Source: Dipylidium caninum
Lineage: Eukaryota > Platyhelminthes > Cestoda > Cyclophyllidea > Dipylidiidae
NCBI GenBank assembly: GCA_017562135.1
Contig: QEYB01000180.1
Span: 1,550,001-1,614,000 of the forward strand
DNA length: 64,000 nucleotides
Direction: 5' to 3'
In this document: positions 14,001-26,900 of the stretch, piece by piece
Position numbering within the stretch: position 1 is the first letter of the stretch
Layout of the letters: each line of letters begins with the position of its first letter
Notes under the pieces: generated by a model
Seen by the model: only the letters and a program-made list of their open reading frames with translations
Databases searched by the model: none
What the model was told of the DNA's origin: nothing
Program-made: the position numbers and the translations under genes

Positions 14001-17000
14001 CACTCTAGGTTTTCGCCTTTTCCACTATACATAGGCTCAAACTCACGAAAATTGAGCCGACAAAGTAGCTGGTAAAGGATTGGTCGCAGACGGACGATTT
14101 CCAACAACTAATTTGACTTCAAACTTGCCCAAGGATTCACAACGCAGCACAAAATTGTACCCCAATATGCTACTATTTTCCTTCAAAAAGAAAGGATGGG
14201 GACTCTGAAGCACTGACGGAATGATTTTCCCCGCTGGCGATTCTGCGAAGTCGAGCTCAATAAAATGGGATCCCCCATCCAGAGGCCATGGACTTGGGCC
14301 ATTTATATACTACATTAGGTATAAGGTTAAAAAAAATGAATAAAACTGAAATGGTTGAGGTAGGAAGCTAAACGAGATATACTTCACAAGCCTCTTATAA
14401 AATTACGAGTATAAATACAAGAATATTTGCAGTTTAACGGAATGGTTTATGTTTTCCAGCCAATGCCTAAAATACCCGCAATTCTACTCTATTATTTTCC
14501 ATATTTACATGTTTTTTTTTCACGAACTGCGTAATGCAACACAGTGTAAAAGTTTGTACAAGATATGAATGCAACATTCAGGCATGCACTTTATCATTCG
14601 CACTAATACATACGGAAATGGATTTTGAAGAGCCAACAGTGACGGCCGCGACAGCAATCTCAGGCAAGAAGACAATCTCCTTATACACCCCAACTGAAAA
14701 CGTTGCGCGCGACTTCCGTTCCCCCGAATTCTCCACCGAGGCCCGAAATACTTCAAGTTCTGTGAAGCCCTCATGCAGTCCAATGACACGAACAAAGCCG
14801 CAAACGTTGCTATTGTTAAGCCCTTCAGCACCAGGTGGGATGTAGCTAACACCTGGAAGAAGATAAGTCCAGATAACGAAATAGAAAAACAATTAGACTT
14901 CAAAGGTTAATTTTGTTTACCCGGCAATACTTGAACAATTGATGAATCTTTCGGTCGTACTTGGAATGCGACGTTGTTGCAACAAGTTACGGAATTTCCT
15001 TCAACATCTTGTGCCTTTAATCCCACTGACAAAATCGCATTATCCATTTTTTCCTGTTGATTTAGTGGATGTTTATAGTTGGAGGGATTGGGAAAAAGAT
15101 CCCTAAGGTCCGAGGAAAGTGAACGAGCCTTTAGCGAGGAAAGGCGAACCTCGTTGTCAAGGAAAGGTGTTTTGGGCAGGTAAATTTCCACACGTCCAGA
15201 TGAAAATTCTAGGTTCGCTAAATAGTTCACCCGAATTAGAGCATGAAAACACATGCCCGGGTTTCGCAGATCAGAGACAACAACAACAGCGGACCCAACA
15301 CCCTATTAAAGGTTCATTAAGGTAAAATTTTGTCAAACGATGAAAAACAAAAGAGAAATACTAACCTTCACGAATAAAACTCCTTCAGGTGATACAGCAA
15401 CAGCGTCACTAAGACCACTTTTTTGGATATCAAAATGAGGAAGTTGTGGTGTAGGCACTACAGTCCACACATAGTCGCCGCTGCCACCTTTTGCGGCGAG
15501 GGTATATCCTTCACTGGCGTTACCCAAGACATCCCAGACAAGATTAATTTGGGAAGGGAAGATTTTAAGTGGAGAATAAATGGTAATCTCTTGGCTTCCA
15601 ATAATCGGGTGGCCCAGTAATTTCATTTCTCCCGCCTACAAAATATTATTAAAGACTATCACACAGAACCTTTGTCATCACACCTTCTAACATTGACGTG
15701 ACCGTATACGCTCCCGTCTGAAGCGGAACGATAGTGTGAGCCGTTCCATTTTCCGTGCTATCCTCTGCGGAAATGCTATCGGGAAACACAACGGAAATGC
15801 GAATGTTGTCGGATGGGAAAATGCGGTGGTTATTTTGGTCGTAGAGATCGAGGAGGAGATTATATCTTTTCCCAGTTTCCAAAGTCCAGTGAGGATTGTG
15901 ACTCTGCTTGGAAACTTTTGAAAAAGAAGTTTGTCGAGCGGCCGCCACACAAATCTGAGAGTCTTCACCAACAGGTTTAACGGAAAAACGAAAGTACGCC
16001 GGTTCAACAACATAAACTATTGACATTGGACGTCGGTGGTGGGCCAGCATTTGTGTTTCCGCGTCATTTGAATCGGAGACGTTAGAGCCTAGCATTTTCA
16101 TTGCTTCTTCAATATCTACATTTGGGACGAATGTAACTTTATTAGAAAGTGAGCGTACTTCTATCTAAAAGAGTCACCGTCGTTTGGCCATGTTTCTCAG
16201 CAGTTATAGAAGAACCATTATCATTATCCAATGTAACAACAGATTCGTCCTCGACCGAGAGATAGTACTGACGCGATGGCATCATTATGTCTAAAATTTT
16301 AGGGAGCATAATATGCATACCATCATCTACATCCTGTCGCACCACGCTTATCTGAAAATGTGCTTCTGAGTGGGGTATTAGGTAAAGAACCGGTGGATTG
16401 AGCTGTGCGTTCGCCATAACTAGTAAACGCACTTTTGCAGGAGGTACATGGCTGTACGCTGATTCACGCAATGTAGCACTTACTACAGCGGAACCTGTTC
16501 TAAGTCCACTGACGAGTTGCATATAACCCTTGACAATTTAAGACAGTGAAATGTACACTAACCTGCATGCCTTCAGCCTCAAGAAGTCCTATGCGAAGCG
16601 GTGTCGTGTACTCAGATTCAGTCCAAGTTAAAAAGCGAAGCACACCATCTCCCGACACATTTGAATCTTTTTCGATCGCTGGATGAATTTTCCATTCGAA
16701 AGGAATGCCATCAAGGCTCGAAAACGTGTTGCCGAATTCATCATATCCAATAACTACCAATGACTCAGGCGTATTATGAAGATAAAGTTCTTGAGTAGTT
16801 GTGCCCACTTTTATGCTATGGATGTCATCGACGATCACATCACATTTCAGAACATGACCCGTAACTAGACCGTAAAATTGAAGAGTGCCATACCAAAATC
16901 ACGTGCATAAATCGTTGAGGTTCGACGAAAAGGAGACTGCCAGACTGCTGTGATTGATGCTCTCTCGGAACAAGTCTTCCCGAAGTCTCCAATAGGGACA

Positions 17001-17223
17001 ACGGTAACCACTTCAGGGGTGCCTGACCACCTATTAACATGAAATCGGATGAATATGAGGTTAAGTACCATTCGTAGCAGGAACTGCCCGAACCAACGAT
17101 TGTGTAATTAACGCTAGCGCTGCTGAAATAAGGCAGTAATAGTTTGGAATCACTGAGCTTAGATTCAGATGCAGAAGAAAGCTGAAGTGTGAGAAAGAAC
17201 ACGATGCATGTGCACAAAAGCAT
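8051..17223 (-). CDS. NUP210: NUP210 (gp210) nuclear pore membrane glycoprotein
   Basis: Integral pore-membrane nucleoporin with a large lumenal part of Ig-like repeats, one C-terminal membrane segment and a short tail facing the pore. The start at 17223 gives a signal peptide (MLLCTCIVFFLTLQ) followed by SKLLLPYF and CYEW, which match the N-terminus of the family. First exons: 17223-17069, 17030-16894, 16864-16563; the joined product reads CYEWWSGTPEVVTV and ARDFVTGHVLKCDVIVDD. Later exons encode NIRISVVFPDSI, STIYVVEP-like IVYVVEPAYFRFSV and other family blocks. Near the C-terminus WFNFSWIHLFLLVFFTIFLL (about 8449-8508) is the membrane anchor. The tail exon ends at 8051 and carries TTPKLWSQGYGRPSSG, close to the vertebrate tail SPPSGLWSPAYASH. 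Many exon limits in the middle are not resolved here. Confidence 0.93.
16865..16893 (-). other. NUP210: 29-nt micro-intron in NUP210
   Basis: On the minus strand the segment begins GTATGG and ends GTCTAG. Removing it joins ARDF to VTGHVLKCD, which aligns with the NUP210 family without a gap; reading through gives a stop at once. This is unusually short for a spliceosomal intron. Confidence 0.75.
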
Positions 17224-17406
17224 GTTGAGCTAATACGTCTATGTGCCTGAATTAACCAATGAGACTGAAGAGGAAGGTTCAAATTTTCAACCTACTGCTT
17301 TAGAAGGGGTTACATTAAAGGACAAAGTATTATGAGATTAAGTACAACCATAGGTAATGAAGGTATTTAGTTATGTGCTCAGCTTATATGATATTGAATA
17401 AGGGTT

Positions 17407-17628
17407 TTAACTTTCTTGTTCGTTTTTATTGTTGTGCTGCATAGCGAGACATAACGCGGTTACTGCGTCAAGCGAACCACTGCTTTGGCCCTCAATGCCA
17501 AACAAAGTAAAAGCACGAAGCAAGTCCCATTTAAAAATATCAACGGGTGGCAACAATGGTTTGGATAGTGTTTCTGCGAGTCGGCTAACATAAAAACTCG
17601 CCGGGAGTAATGGTCCCATTTGCCTCAC
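17407..17628 (-). CDS. short hypothetical ORF
   Basis: About 70 codons from the ATG three codons into the open frame, product MGPLLPASFYVSRLAETLSK and onward, ending KNEQES. It lies between the NUP210 start and the divergent KDM5 start. The amino-acid composition is protein-like but I recognise no family. It could be a small gene, a last exon, or chance. Confidence 0.25.
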   Translation of the reverse strand: MRQMGPLLPASFYVSRLAETLSKPLLPPVDIFKWDLLRAFTLFGIEGQSSGSLDAVTALCLAMQHNNKNEQES

Positions 17629-17920
17629 GATCTACTACGCCTAGGGTGCACCAGCTACCGTTACTTTTGTGAAAGCATGGTATATAGGGGATACACGCGG
17701 CCTTTCTCTTCGATATACGTTTCAATTTCTACATTTAAATTGATAAGTCAAACCTTGTCATCTAATTTATTTTTATTTTTCTTGTAGAATATGGTAATTG
17801 CAATGAAAAATATAGGGCTGTTGCCGAAATCTCAAAGTATTAACCCTTCCTGATAGCCTTTGTTGTCCTTCGCGCATAATATTGGATACGCATTCTTTTC
17901 AAGGTCAAATTCTAGTGTGA

Positions 17921-20900
17921 ATGGTGGAGATTTCTGCTTGTCCTCGCCTTTCTGTGGCCCCGGTGTACTGCCCTACACCCGAAGAGTTTGATGATCCTAT
18001 TAAGTACGTTCAAAAGATCTACAATGTTGTTGTTAAGTACGGTATTTGCAAAATCAGACCTCCCAGTGTAAGTCGCATTTCGTTCACCTTGGTATTTAGT
18101 TCTGGAGACCGCCTACATTCCTGAATGACACCATGTTTACCTTTGCTCCACGAGTTCAAAGACTCTTTGATGTTTCGCCGTATAACCGAAGAAAGAGGCA
18201 TTTTATGCAGTTGCTCTCAAAATACTGGGAATCTGAGGTATTTCAAGATTCTTGCTTCCAAGTTTGGATTTAAGAATACGGATGTTTTTAGAGAACTTGC
18301 TAATGATATTCAATTAGATGTCTTTAAGTTGTACCAGGCTGTAAAAGAGATGGGGGGGTATAATAACGTGTGCAGCCAGAATGAATGGATAGCGGTATGC
18401 AAACTCGTTGGTTTTGAAGATAGCCCTGACATGGCATCAACTATGTGTTCGAATTATCGAACCCTCATTCTTCCGTTTGAACCCTTTTATGATTTAAATA
18501 CTGATTTGGTAATTTACTTTATTTTCTGATATATCAGCTCCTAGCACAGGATGAAAATTTCTCAAAAAATTCCGGTGCCCCTGAAGAGATGGTAATTTAT
18601 ATCTTATTTATAGTACTATATCTAGTTAAACTTCTTTATCTGCAAAAGATGCAGCAAATCAAATAAACTTGGTCAGATGGTAATATGCGATGAATGCTAC
18701 TTTGAAGGTGTATATCACACCTTTTGTCTTGATTTTCCCCTTTCATACACCCCTAAAAGATGGATTTGTCCAAAATGTTTCACAAAAATGTTTAACTACA
18801 AAAACGGGATCCATGATTTTGGTTTCCGCAGCTCAGGTGCTTTATGTACTTTACGAGATTTCAGTGATATGGCAGACGAATTCAAAACCACTTACTTTAA
18901 AAAACCATTGGAAGTAAGAATATTTAAATTTTATGCACAAGTGTCAGACCATAACTCTTGCTGAAGTTGGAGATGAGTTTTGGAGAATTGTAAATGGTAA
19001 CGAATGTGACATTATTGTACAATACGGTGCTGGTCTTCCCTCACCAAAAAATAGTTCTGGCTTCCCTACTACTCCATGTACCGTACATTCAGTTGACTAT
19101 TACAGTTCGCCGTGGAATTTAAACAATCTTGCAAGGAATCCTCTTTCTGCGCTCCGATATTTACCAGATAACGTAAAGCGCATGAAGGTGAGATTTTTGT
19201 TTTTTCCTGGATATTTTAACATTTTTTGTGCTAATCAAGGTTCCATGTTGTTATGTTGGGATGGTATTTTCTTATTTCCCTTGGAGTACTGAAGATCATT
19301 GGAGTTTCTCCATCAATTATTTGCATAAGTGAGTCGTTTCAGCTGTAAATTTCATGAGATAAATTGCTTTTTCCCTGTTGATGCTTAAGGATCTCGACTT
19401 TCTATTGTTATTTCTATCTTACTTAGATTATTATTGCCACACACTTTCTACATTTTTTTAGTTTGATATATGTATAGTTCTCTTATTGTCTTAGGGGAGA
19501 GCCAAAAACTTGGTATGGGGTACCAGGCGAGTATGCCGATGCCTTTGAGGCAGCCATGGAATCCGAGGTATTGCAGTCGTTCGATTGTTCTCATGATTTT
19601 CTACACCAAATGACAACACTGCTCTCCCCCGATCGCTTATTGCATCGGGGCGTTCCAGTTTACCGTCTTGATCAGTTAGCCGGAGAGTTCGTTGTTACGT
19701 TTCCACGAGCCTACCATGCCGGCTACAACAATGGTTTCAATTTTGCAGAAGCTGTCAACTTTTGTCCTCCCGAATGGGTAATTCTTTATTTCTGTTTCAA
19801 AATGTCCCTTTGATTTCTTGAAAGGTTTTTTATAAAGCAAATAATTCTTATCGATTTTTATTAACTGATTTGGCAGTTGTATCTCTCGACTATTACGATT
19901 CTATGTCCTATTCCAGTAATTTTAACCTTTTTCATTTGCAATTAAAGTGAAATTTGACAAGACCAACTTTTTTCCCAGTTTCCATTTGGTCTCCGCTGCG
20001 TTAATCACTATGCCTTGTTGCATCGCCCTCCGGTATTTTCGCACGCTGAGCTCCTTTGTCGCTTAGCTGATTCGGGCATGGATGGCAACAAGATGCCGAT
20101 TTCCCTTCTTCTCATTGTGGTTGATCAATTGGCCGAACTTCTGGTTAAGGAACGTTCTTTGCGGCGACATCTAGTGCGCCTCGGCGTTAGACGTACCGAA
20201 CGCATCGCTTTCGAGACTGGCAACGGAGAATCGCGAGCATGTCAGCTTTGCAAGACCATCCTTTTCACTTCTGCCCTTACTTGTTCCTGTTCCAAATGTA
20301 AGTTTTGTTTTTTCTACATCATAGGTAATTTGTTCGCAACTTTAATGAAGTATCGGTTTTTTATCCCTTCATTTTACTTAACTATTTTCTTTTTCTTTTC
20401 AATTATCTAGTAATGAAATGATGCACTAGTTGGCTTACGAGAAGTGTTAGTGGTCAGAAGGCTATTAAGATTCGTTGTATTTTTAACTAGTTATCCTTTT
20501 ATTGAAATGAATGTCTGCGACTAATTCCCCTTTTACCCGTGCTTTTTCCATACAGCTTTGCTATGCCTGGAACATTACCAGTCATGCACCTGTTGCCCAG
20601 CGGAAGAACAAATTCTCCTTTATCGCTATGGTCTTGATGAGCTCTCCCAATTTGTGGAACGACCACAAGCGCGCGTTCGTGAGTATCAGGAGTGGAAGAC
20701 TCGCATTAATGATTTTTTGCGCGCAAAAACGTCTGTTATGAAAGAGATTGAAGAAGGAAAGGAATGGAAAGGGGTAGTGTCTTATCGAGGAGGCACTCAA
20801 GTTATTGGTTTGTTTTTCTGTCTTCTTATTCCTTTCAATAGATCTTATAAGAGCATTTTCGGTAAACAGATTCATAAAATGACGTATGGTGATGTACTTT

Positions 20901-23900
20901 GGACGCGGTCTTTTTTAATACCTAATTTTCAAGTTTAACGTTGCGACAACCATACAACCACTAGTCAGGCTTTTCGTCAAGGCTGTTTTTTGCTAGATTA
21001 GTGATGATTCGTCGCTTACTTCAATATAAACTTGGTTCGACTCATGGATTTAAAGTTGATCTTGTCAGCGTTAATACTCATCAGCCTTTAATCAGTCTTA
21101 CACTAGTTATTGATGCTCGTTTTAACTCGTTTCTTATTACTATGTAGTTTCGACCAGATATTTTTCTCCATAAACATTTTGAGTAAAGCATGTTTTTATT
21201 AATTTTGAAATACATTGTTCGCAATCACTCCAATTCATATGGCTTTTTGGCGAAATTACATTTCATTCAAAAGGTAAGACCTTACGGTTGAAATTTCGGT
21301 GCATTTCGCTGTGAGGGTTCGATTTTTCTTTCTAATTACTCTTAGCCACGTTTTATGCAGAATTCATTTTTAGTAAAAGACATTGGTAGATAATTCTGAG
21401 TTGCGATTTTCGATTTGTTTTATAGACAATGTTTATGATGGCATGTGTTGTGTTAACAAACATTTTTGACCCTCTGCACATAATTGCGTTTTTATTTACC
21501 TTCCTTTTGCTGCATTTGGTACTACCTTTCTCTTACGTGGTTTTGCTAGAAAAATTTGTGGAACAGACAAATGAAAGGAGCCCCGAAGAAAATAGTTTTA
21601 AATCAAAAATGCCGCTTCGGGAACTGGTTGTAAGTTCTTGTTTACTAAAACGGGTCTAATTTCCACTTGACTCTCTTACGTTTTACAAAATCCGTCAAAC
21701 ACATTTCTGTAGAAACTCAGGGAAATCGGCCGTCAGAATAATTATCCCGACGATTTGATTACTGCCTTGAGTAAAATAATAGAGATTGCTGAGACTTGTG
21801 CCTCTATGATTCGAACACTTGGGACCCAACAACTGGAGGACTGGGAACGGTACTCTTCTGCTATCAATACAGCGGAACATATCTCCTCTTCAAAGGCACT
21901 AGGAACTACCAAGGTTAACTTTGATGAACTTGATCTGCCCACGAAACCATTGGTGAAGAAGGTTAGTTCATAAATAGGCTTCTTCCATTCGCATTCCTTA
22001 GGTGTGGAAGTTTATTCAGGTTTTAACTATTTAGTGGCTTTCAGTCCTATACTCAGTAGAATTTTTCGCGTGGCTCAATCACTTTAAAAACCTTACACTA
22101 GGCTGAAACCTGAAGATCCTGTGTCAATTTGTCAATAAAAATGACTATTTAATGTCGATAATATTTTTGTAAAACTTGGTAGGGTTGTGGAATTAGCGTG
22201 AAGTGATAGAGGAACAATATGGGCTTTCTCTTCTCTGATGTTTTTTTTAAATCCCTTTTCGGAACAGTTGTAACCTACTTTCCACGAATGATATTTGTCT
22301 AGATCACTATGAGTGAATTCGAAAGATATGTGGAGATGGCCAATAACCTACCCTGCATAGTGCCCGAAGTGGAAGAGTTAAATCGATTCAAAAAGAGGCT
22401 GGAAGAATGGCAAATTTCAGCACGCGAGCTGCTGATCATAGCGGAACAACCCGTCTCTAGAGGCAATACCGAGGACCTTCCCTGTCGTCTTCCCGAGGCG
22501 AACCTAATCGAGCCGCTTGTAATTTTTGCTAAAGGCGTCGACGTAGAACTACGCGACTTGAGGGGTCTCGCACATGTATAGTTTTATTTTTTATGGATAT
22601 CAGTGGGTCGTTTTGACGTCCATGTAGTGAAGGAGACCTTTTTATTGGCAGCTTCTAAAATGCATGTCGTGGCTGGAAAGTGTGGAAAAGATAATGAAGC
22701 CAAAGACCGCTATGAACGAGGATTGTCCCTCTTTAAACGAGCTTATTGAACTTGATGCTCGCGGTCAGATGCTGACCTATGTCCTCCATCCAGATCGCCT
22801 TAATATTCCTTCTCTCGAGATGGAAGAGCATGCCACTCTCACTGCCCTCGAATCGGCCCTCGTGAGCGGCAGTGCTCAACTTCAAAAAGTGATCTCTGAG
22901 ACACAAAGTCTCGAAACCGCCATCAAGGCAGTTCTAAAGGCACCGTAGGTTTATTTTAACCATTCGGGGATAATAATGAGAAAATTGCTTGTTAATCGAA
23001 AAGGTACTTCTCTGTCTGACAGTGAGCCAGTTATTGCGGTCGACTTAGGTTCACAGATGGTTTTGAAGCCTTGGCCACATAATTTGAATGCACCAATATT
23101 GGACTGGTCCAGTACTTGCTTCCTTTTTCGTTTGATAGACTAATGAAACTTAGACAGGTTTTCAGGAAAGTATTCACCCCTCTGGCATCGGCTTCGCCTA
23201 AAATTGTTTCACATGACGCCGATATTAGGTCAAGTACCTTAAGAAACTTAATGAAGCTCTTTTTTCTTGTTTCATTTATGTTACTGTGTCAATTCAAAGG
23301 CCTAAAAACTATTTCTTCTCCTTTAGCAGCGGCACGTGTACGCTCTCCGAAGCCGAGGCTCTGGCGGTCCAAGCATCTGGTCTTAAAGCCACTTTCGATG
23401 CATCGAAAAAGTTGGTTCGACTGTGCTCGAAAGCCCGCATTCTATTAGACCACTTTACCTACTTCAGTCATCTCCTCGATTGTATCTCAGCCAAAACTGA
23501 CAGGGTAACGAAAGGTGTGATGCGCAAAGAAAATGATCAGGGATTGAAGGTCGTTAGGAAGAGAAAGGTCGAGGACAGATTTCCCGAGGAGTTCACCCGT
23601 CGTCTCAAGCTAAACACTGCCGACTCCACCCCTCGAGTCTGGCTTAAGTACTATGAGGAAATTTGTAATGCTGCGAAGAGGCTGCCATTCATTTTTCCCG
23701 ATACTCACAAGATCAAAACTTTGGTAAGCGTTTCGTTGCATTTATCGGATGAGGTAGCCATAATGCAATCAAATTATTTAACTTTATTAACATTGATATT
23801 TGCATATCCGCAACTTGCTGTTTGGCCTCTACTTAGCTATGATAGTCCTACTTACTCGTAGTGCTTTGACAAAACCGACTTTTGTATTGGGTCCGCAAAT

Positions 23901-26900
23901 AATTGTTTGCGGATCTTAAATTAGAGTGAAATATCAAAATTTTGCTTAACAACAACTTAATTCAATTAGGTACTGTCCATTTTTGTCAATGACCCTTTGT
24001 ACCATTGTTCAGGTAGTGTCATGAATCCACGTTTATGAAATTTCTGATCTTTGCTATCGAAAAACTGAATTGAGTGAGATCTGACATAATTAGCGTCATT
24101 CAAAATTTTACCACTTAAGTTCTGTCTGGAAAGACGAAATAAATGCTGGACTAAATGGCGGGTTCGTCAAGCCAGGTCCCATACCTCTTGAGGAGTGATT
24201 GAAAGGTGTGAGCAGCCTCACTTAAATTGCATCGCTTAGCTTGGCCAGTTGTTGAAAGTACACGTTTGAGTTGATCGTTTGGTTGTTTGATAAAAGTTTA
24301 AAGTGCAGAATTTCTTTCTAGTCCCACCAGACTGACAGCATAACCTTTTTTGGGTGAATCACTGCTTTTGATGTGGTGTAGGCTAGTTCATCCTACATCA
24401 CCCACACTCTCTTCCCATTAACAATGTTCTAAACTCTCCGCTTTTCGCCACCATTAATTAGTCTTTTCAGGAATGGATCAATTTCGGTGTGTTTCAGATG
24501 CGAATCTCAGGTGCTAATGCGTTGCACCAAGTGAATTTCCCTAAGCTGGTGAGGGAGCCATAGATCGAGTTTCGTGATATGGTCAAGCTTTTTTAACTCG
24601 ACGTTTAATGCATGCATGCGATTCACATCCGAGCTTCTCTGCACCACCACGTGTTGCGCTCTGACAATCTTAAACGAGGATGCCCCTCGTGTGGTACTCG
24701 TCGACTTCAACTGGACGGACGGCTAGATCGTTGAGCACTTTTCAGTGAAAAATTACCGAACCGAAACCTGGCAAACCAATTTTGGCGACACTGTCTTTAT
24801 TTCAAGGCCTCATTCCCATCTTCGGCACATAACTTATTTTTTTCTTCCGATGCGCTTCGGAAATAATACTAAGAAATGTCTGGGGTGCATATTTTGCTCC
24901 TCCATTTTTAAATTGGGATAAAACAAAACTACCTAATTAGTTGATAGAAGGCGTTAAATCCATCTGTTGAAAAATTTTCAATGACTTAATTGCCGACGCA
25001 ATGTTATCACTGTTAGTAAGTCGAATTTTATTTTGTTGAACCATGATTGGCTCTGAATTAGATGTCTAGTTTTTCGTTCAGTTGACTGCTCTGGATCGGT
25101 GCTACGAACGCATAAAGGTCGCTTTCCTGCCTTCGGATGACGAGCGTGCCTTTAGCCCTGCACTTCTCTTAGAGATTCTCCTTCCACGGCCGAAGTCCGC
25201 CTACAGAATGTTAATTCAACGTGATGCTCGTATATCGCCCACCGGTAGTTCTCGTAGTATCTCCGGTGTGAGCCACGATCCCAGCGCCTGTGACGCCCGA
25301 GCCTACGCCGATGCGTGCAAGGGAAAACGTTTTGGTTTGTTACTTTCTACTTTTACCTTTTTCTACTATTATTCCCGTTATTACCGCTACTGACTATGGT
25401 CGATTTATTTAATAATGTGAATATGTCGTTTCGTCAAATAGATATTCTTGCAAGAGCTGAGTGGTGGCAGTAATTTCGACCATATATATGATACTGTCTA
25501 CACTCCGATGATTGAAAATGAACTTCAGTTGCTTCACTACTTGCGTCGCTCGAACCTTCGTAAATCAAAGGAAAGTGATCAAGGCGCCGTCATCTATTGT
25601 ATTTGCCGACAGCCGGGATATACAGGTGTGATGCTGCAGTGTGAACTCTGCAAAGACTGGTTTCATAAAAGATGTGTTGGTTTCTCCTCCAAGGTACCAT
25701 TATTTCCCCATTAGGATATTCATTATATCAATGCTATAGAATATATAGCTTTGCCTTTCTTTCTCGAAAACATAGAATGTGGATATCTGGCGCGTGCGTT
25801 ACACTTGCCCTCGCTGTGAGCGCTCGCGCCGACCGGAACTCTCAGTTGTCATTGAGATTTTGGAGGAGCTTGCTCCACAGATCGTCGAATGTGCACCAAA
25901 GCGGGACTCGGGAGAGGCAGTAGCCTCTCCTGAGCATTCTCCTACAGCCATCTCAAGTTTTACCTCCGAACTAATGGCACCTCTCGCCTCCATTCCCTTT
26001 CTTCTTAAGCTTCCCGCTCTTGCGGCCGTCCAAATGCTCTGCGAGCGCGCCTTCGCATTTGTTCGCCGTGTCAGGACTGTTATTTTCGTAAGCTGATGCA
26101 GACATTTTATGGAAAAGTTATTGCATACTCCCCATTACCTTCCATTTGAAATCACGTAAACTGTTTTTTGTCGGCTGAAGGTTGCTTTATTGTCTGTTCA
26201 CTAAAGCAAAAATAATAAACGTTGGAATTGGATTTTGTTAGTCGGACAACTTACGTTTGCATATGAAAAACATGGTGGGTGTTTAATTGATATTATGCGT
26301 TTCAGTCCACGCCGGAGTTACGACGAGCATTCTTGGAGTATGAGGCCTTCTCAGAGATCAAAATGCAGTGGAATAACTTCGATGAAACTGCGATGTTGGA
26401 CGCCTCGATTCACCAACAGCATTCTCCTACATCGCCCTCGACCTCCGATGAGCACCAGCAAAATCCGGTTGACCTCCTCTGTACCCACCTGCCGCCTGAT
26501 GATCTGCGTCCATCAGGCATGCAGCCCCTTGTTTTGCGTACTACGGCACCACGCAATCATGTCTCGGAGATGCAGTGTCATCTGCACCACTTTGACGATC
26601 CAACGGCGCCATCCTCCACATCTCCCCACCGTCCACAAACCCTCACCCCGCCATCACAACGGGAGCTCGCCGCGCACACCTCCGAAGCTGTTGTACGTTG
26701 AAATCTTTCTTCGGGACCCTTTGTTTGGTGTTTATTAAATCTTTACTGCGTGATTCCTCGTGCCATTTCTACTTATAATGGTTTTAAGTGCAATATCTTT
26801 TTTACGTATTATGCATCTTTTAAGCTTCCAATTATCAATGTTATTCGGTGTTTATCTTTTTCAACTGCAGGATGATGATGATTGCGCACGTGTAATATAT

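Noticed and set aside
19261..19310. Short intron in KDM5 that might hide an intact HxE codon pair
   Set aside because: I tried the only GT in the stretch with the following AG; it breaks the phase, while reading through gives a full match to YVGMxFS and [12 protein letters not shown].
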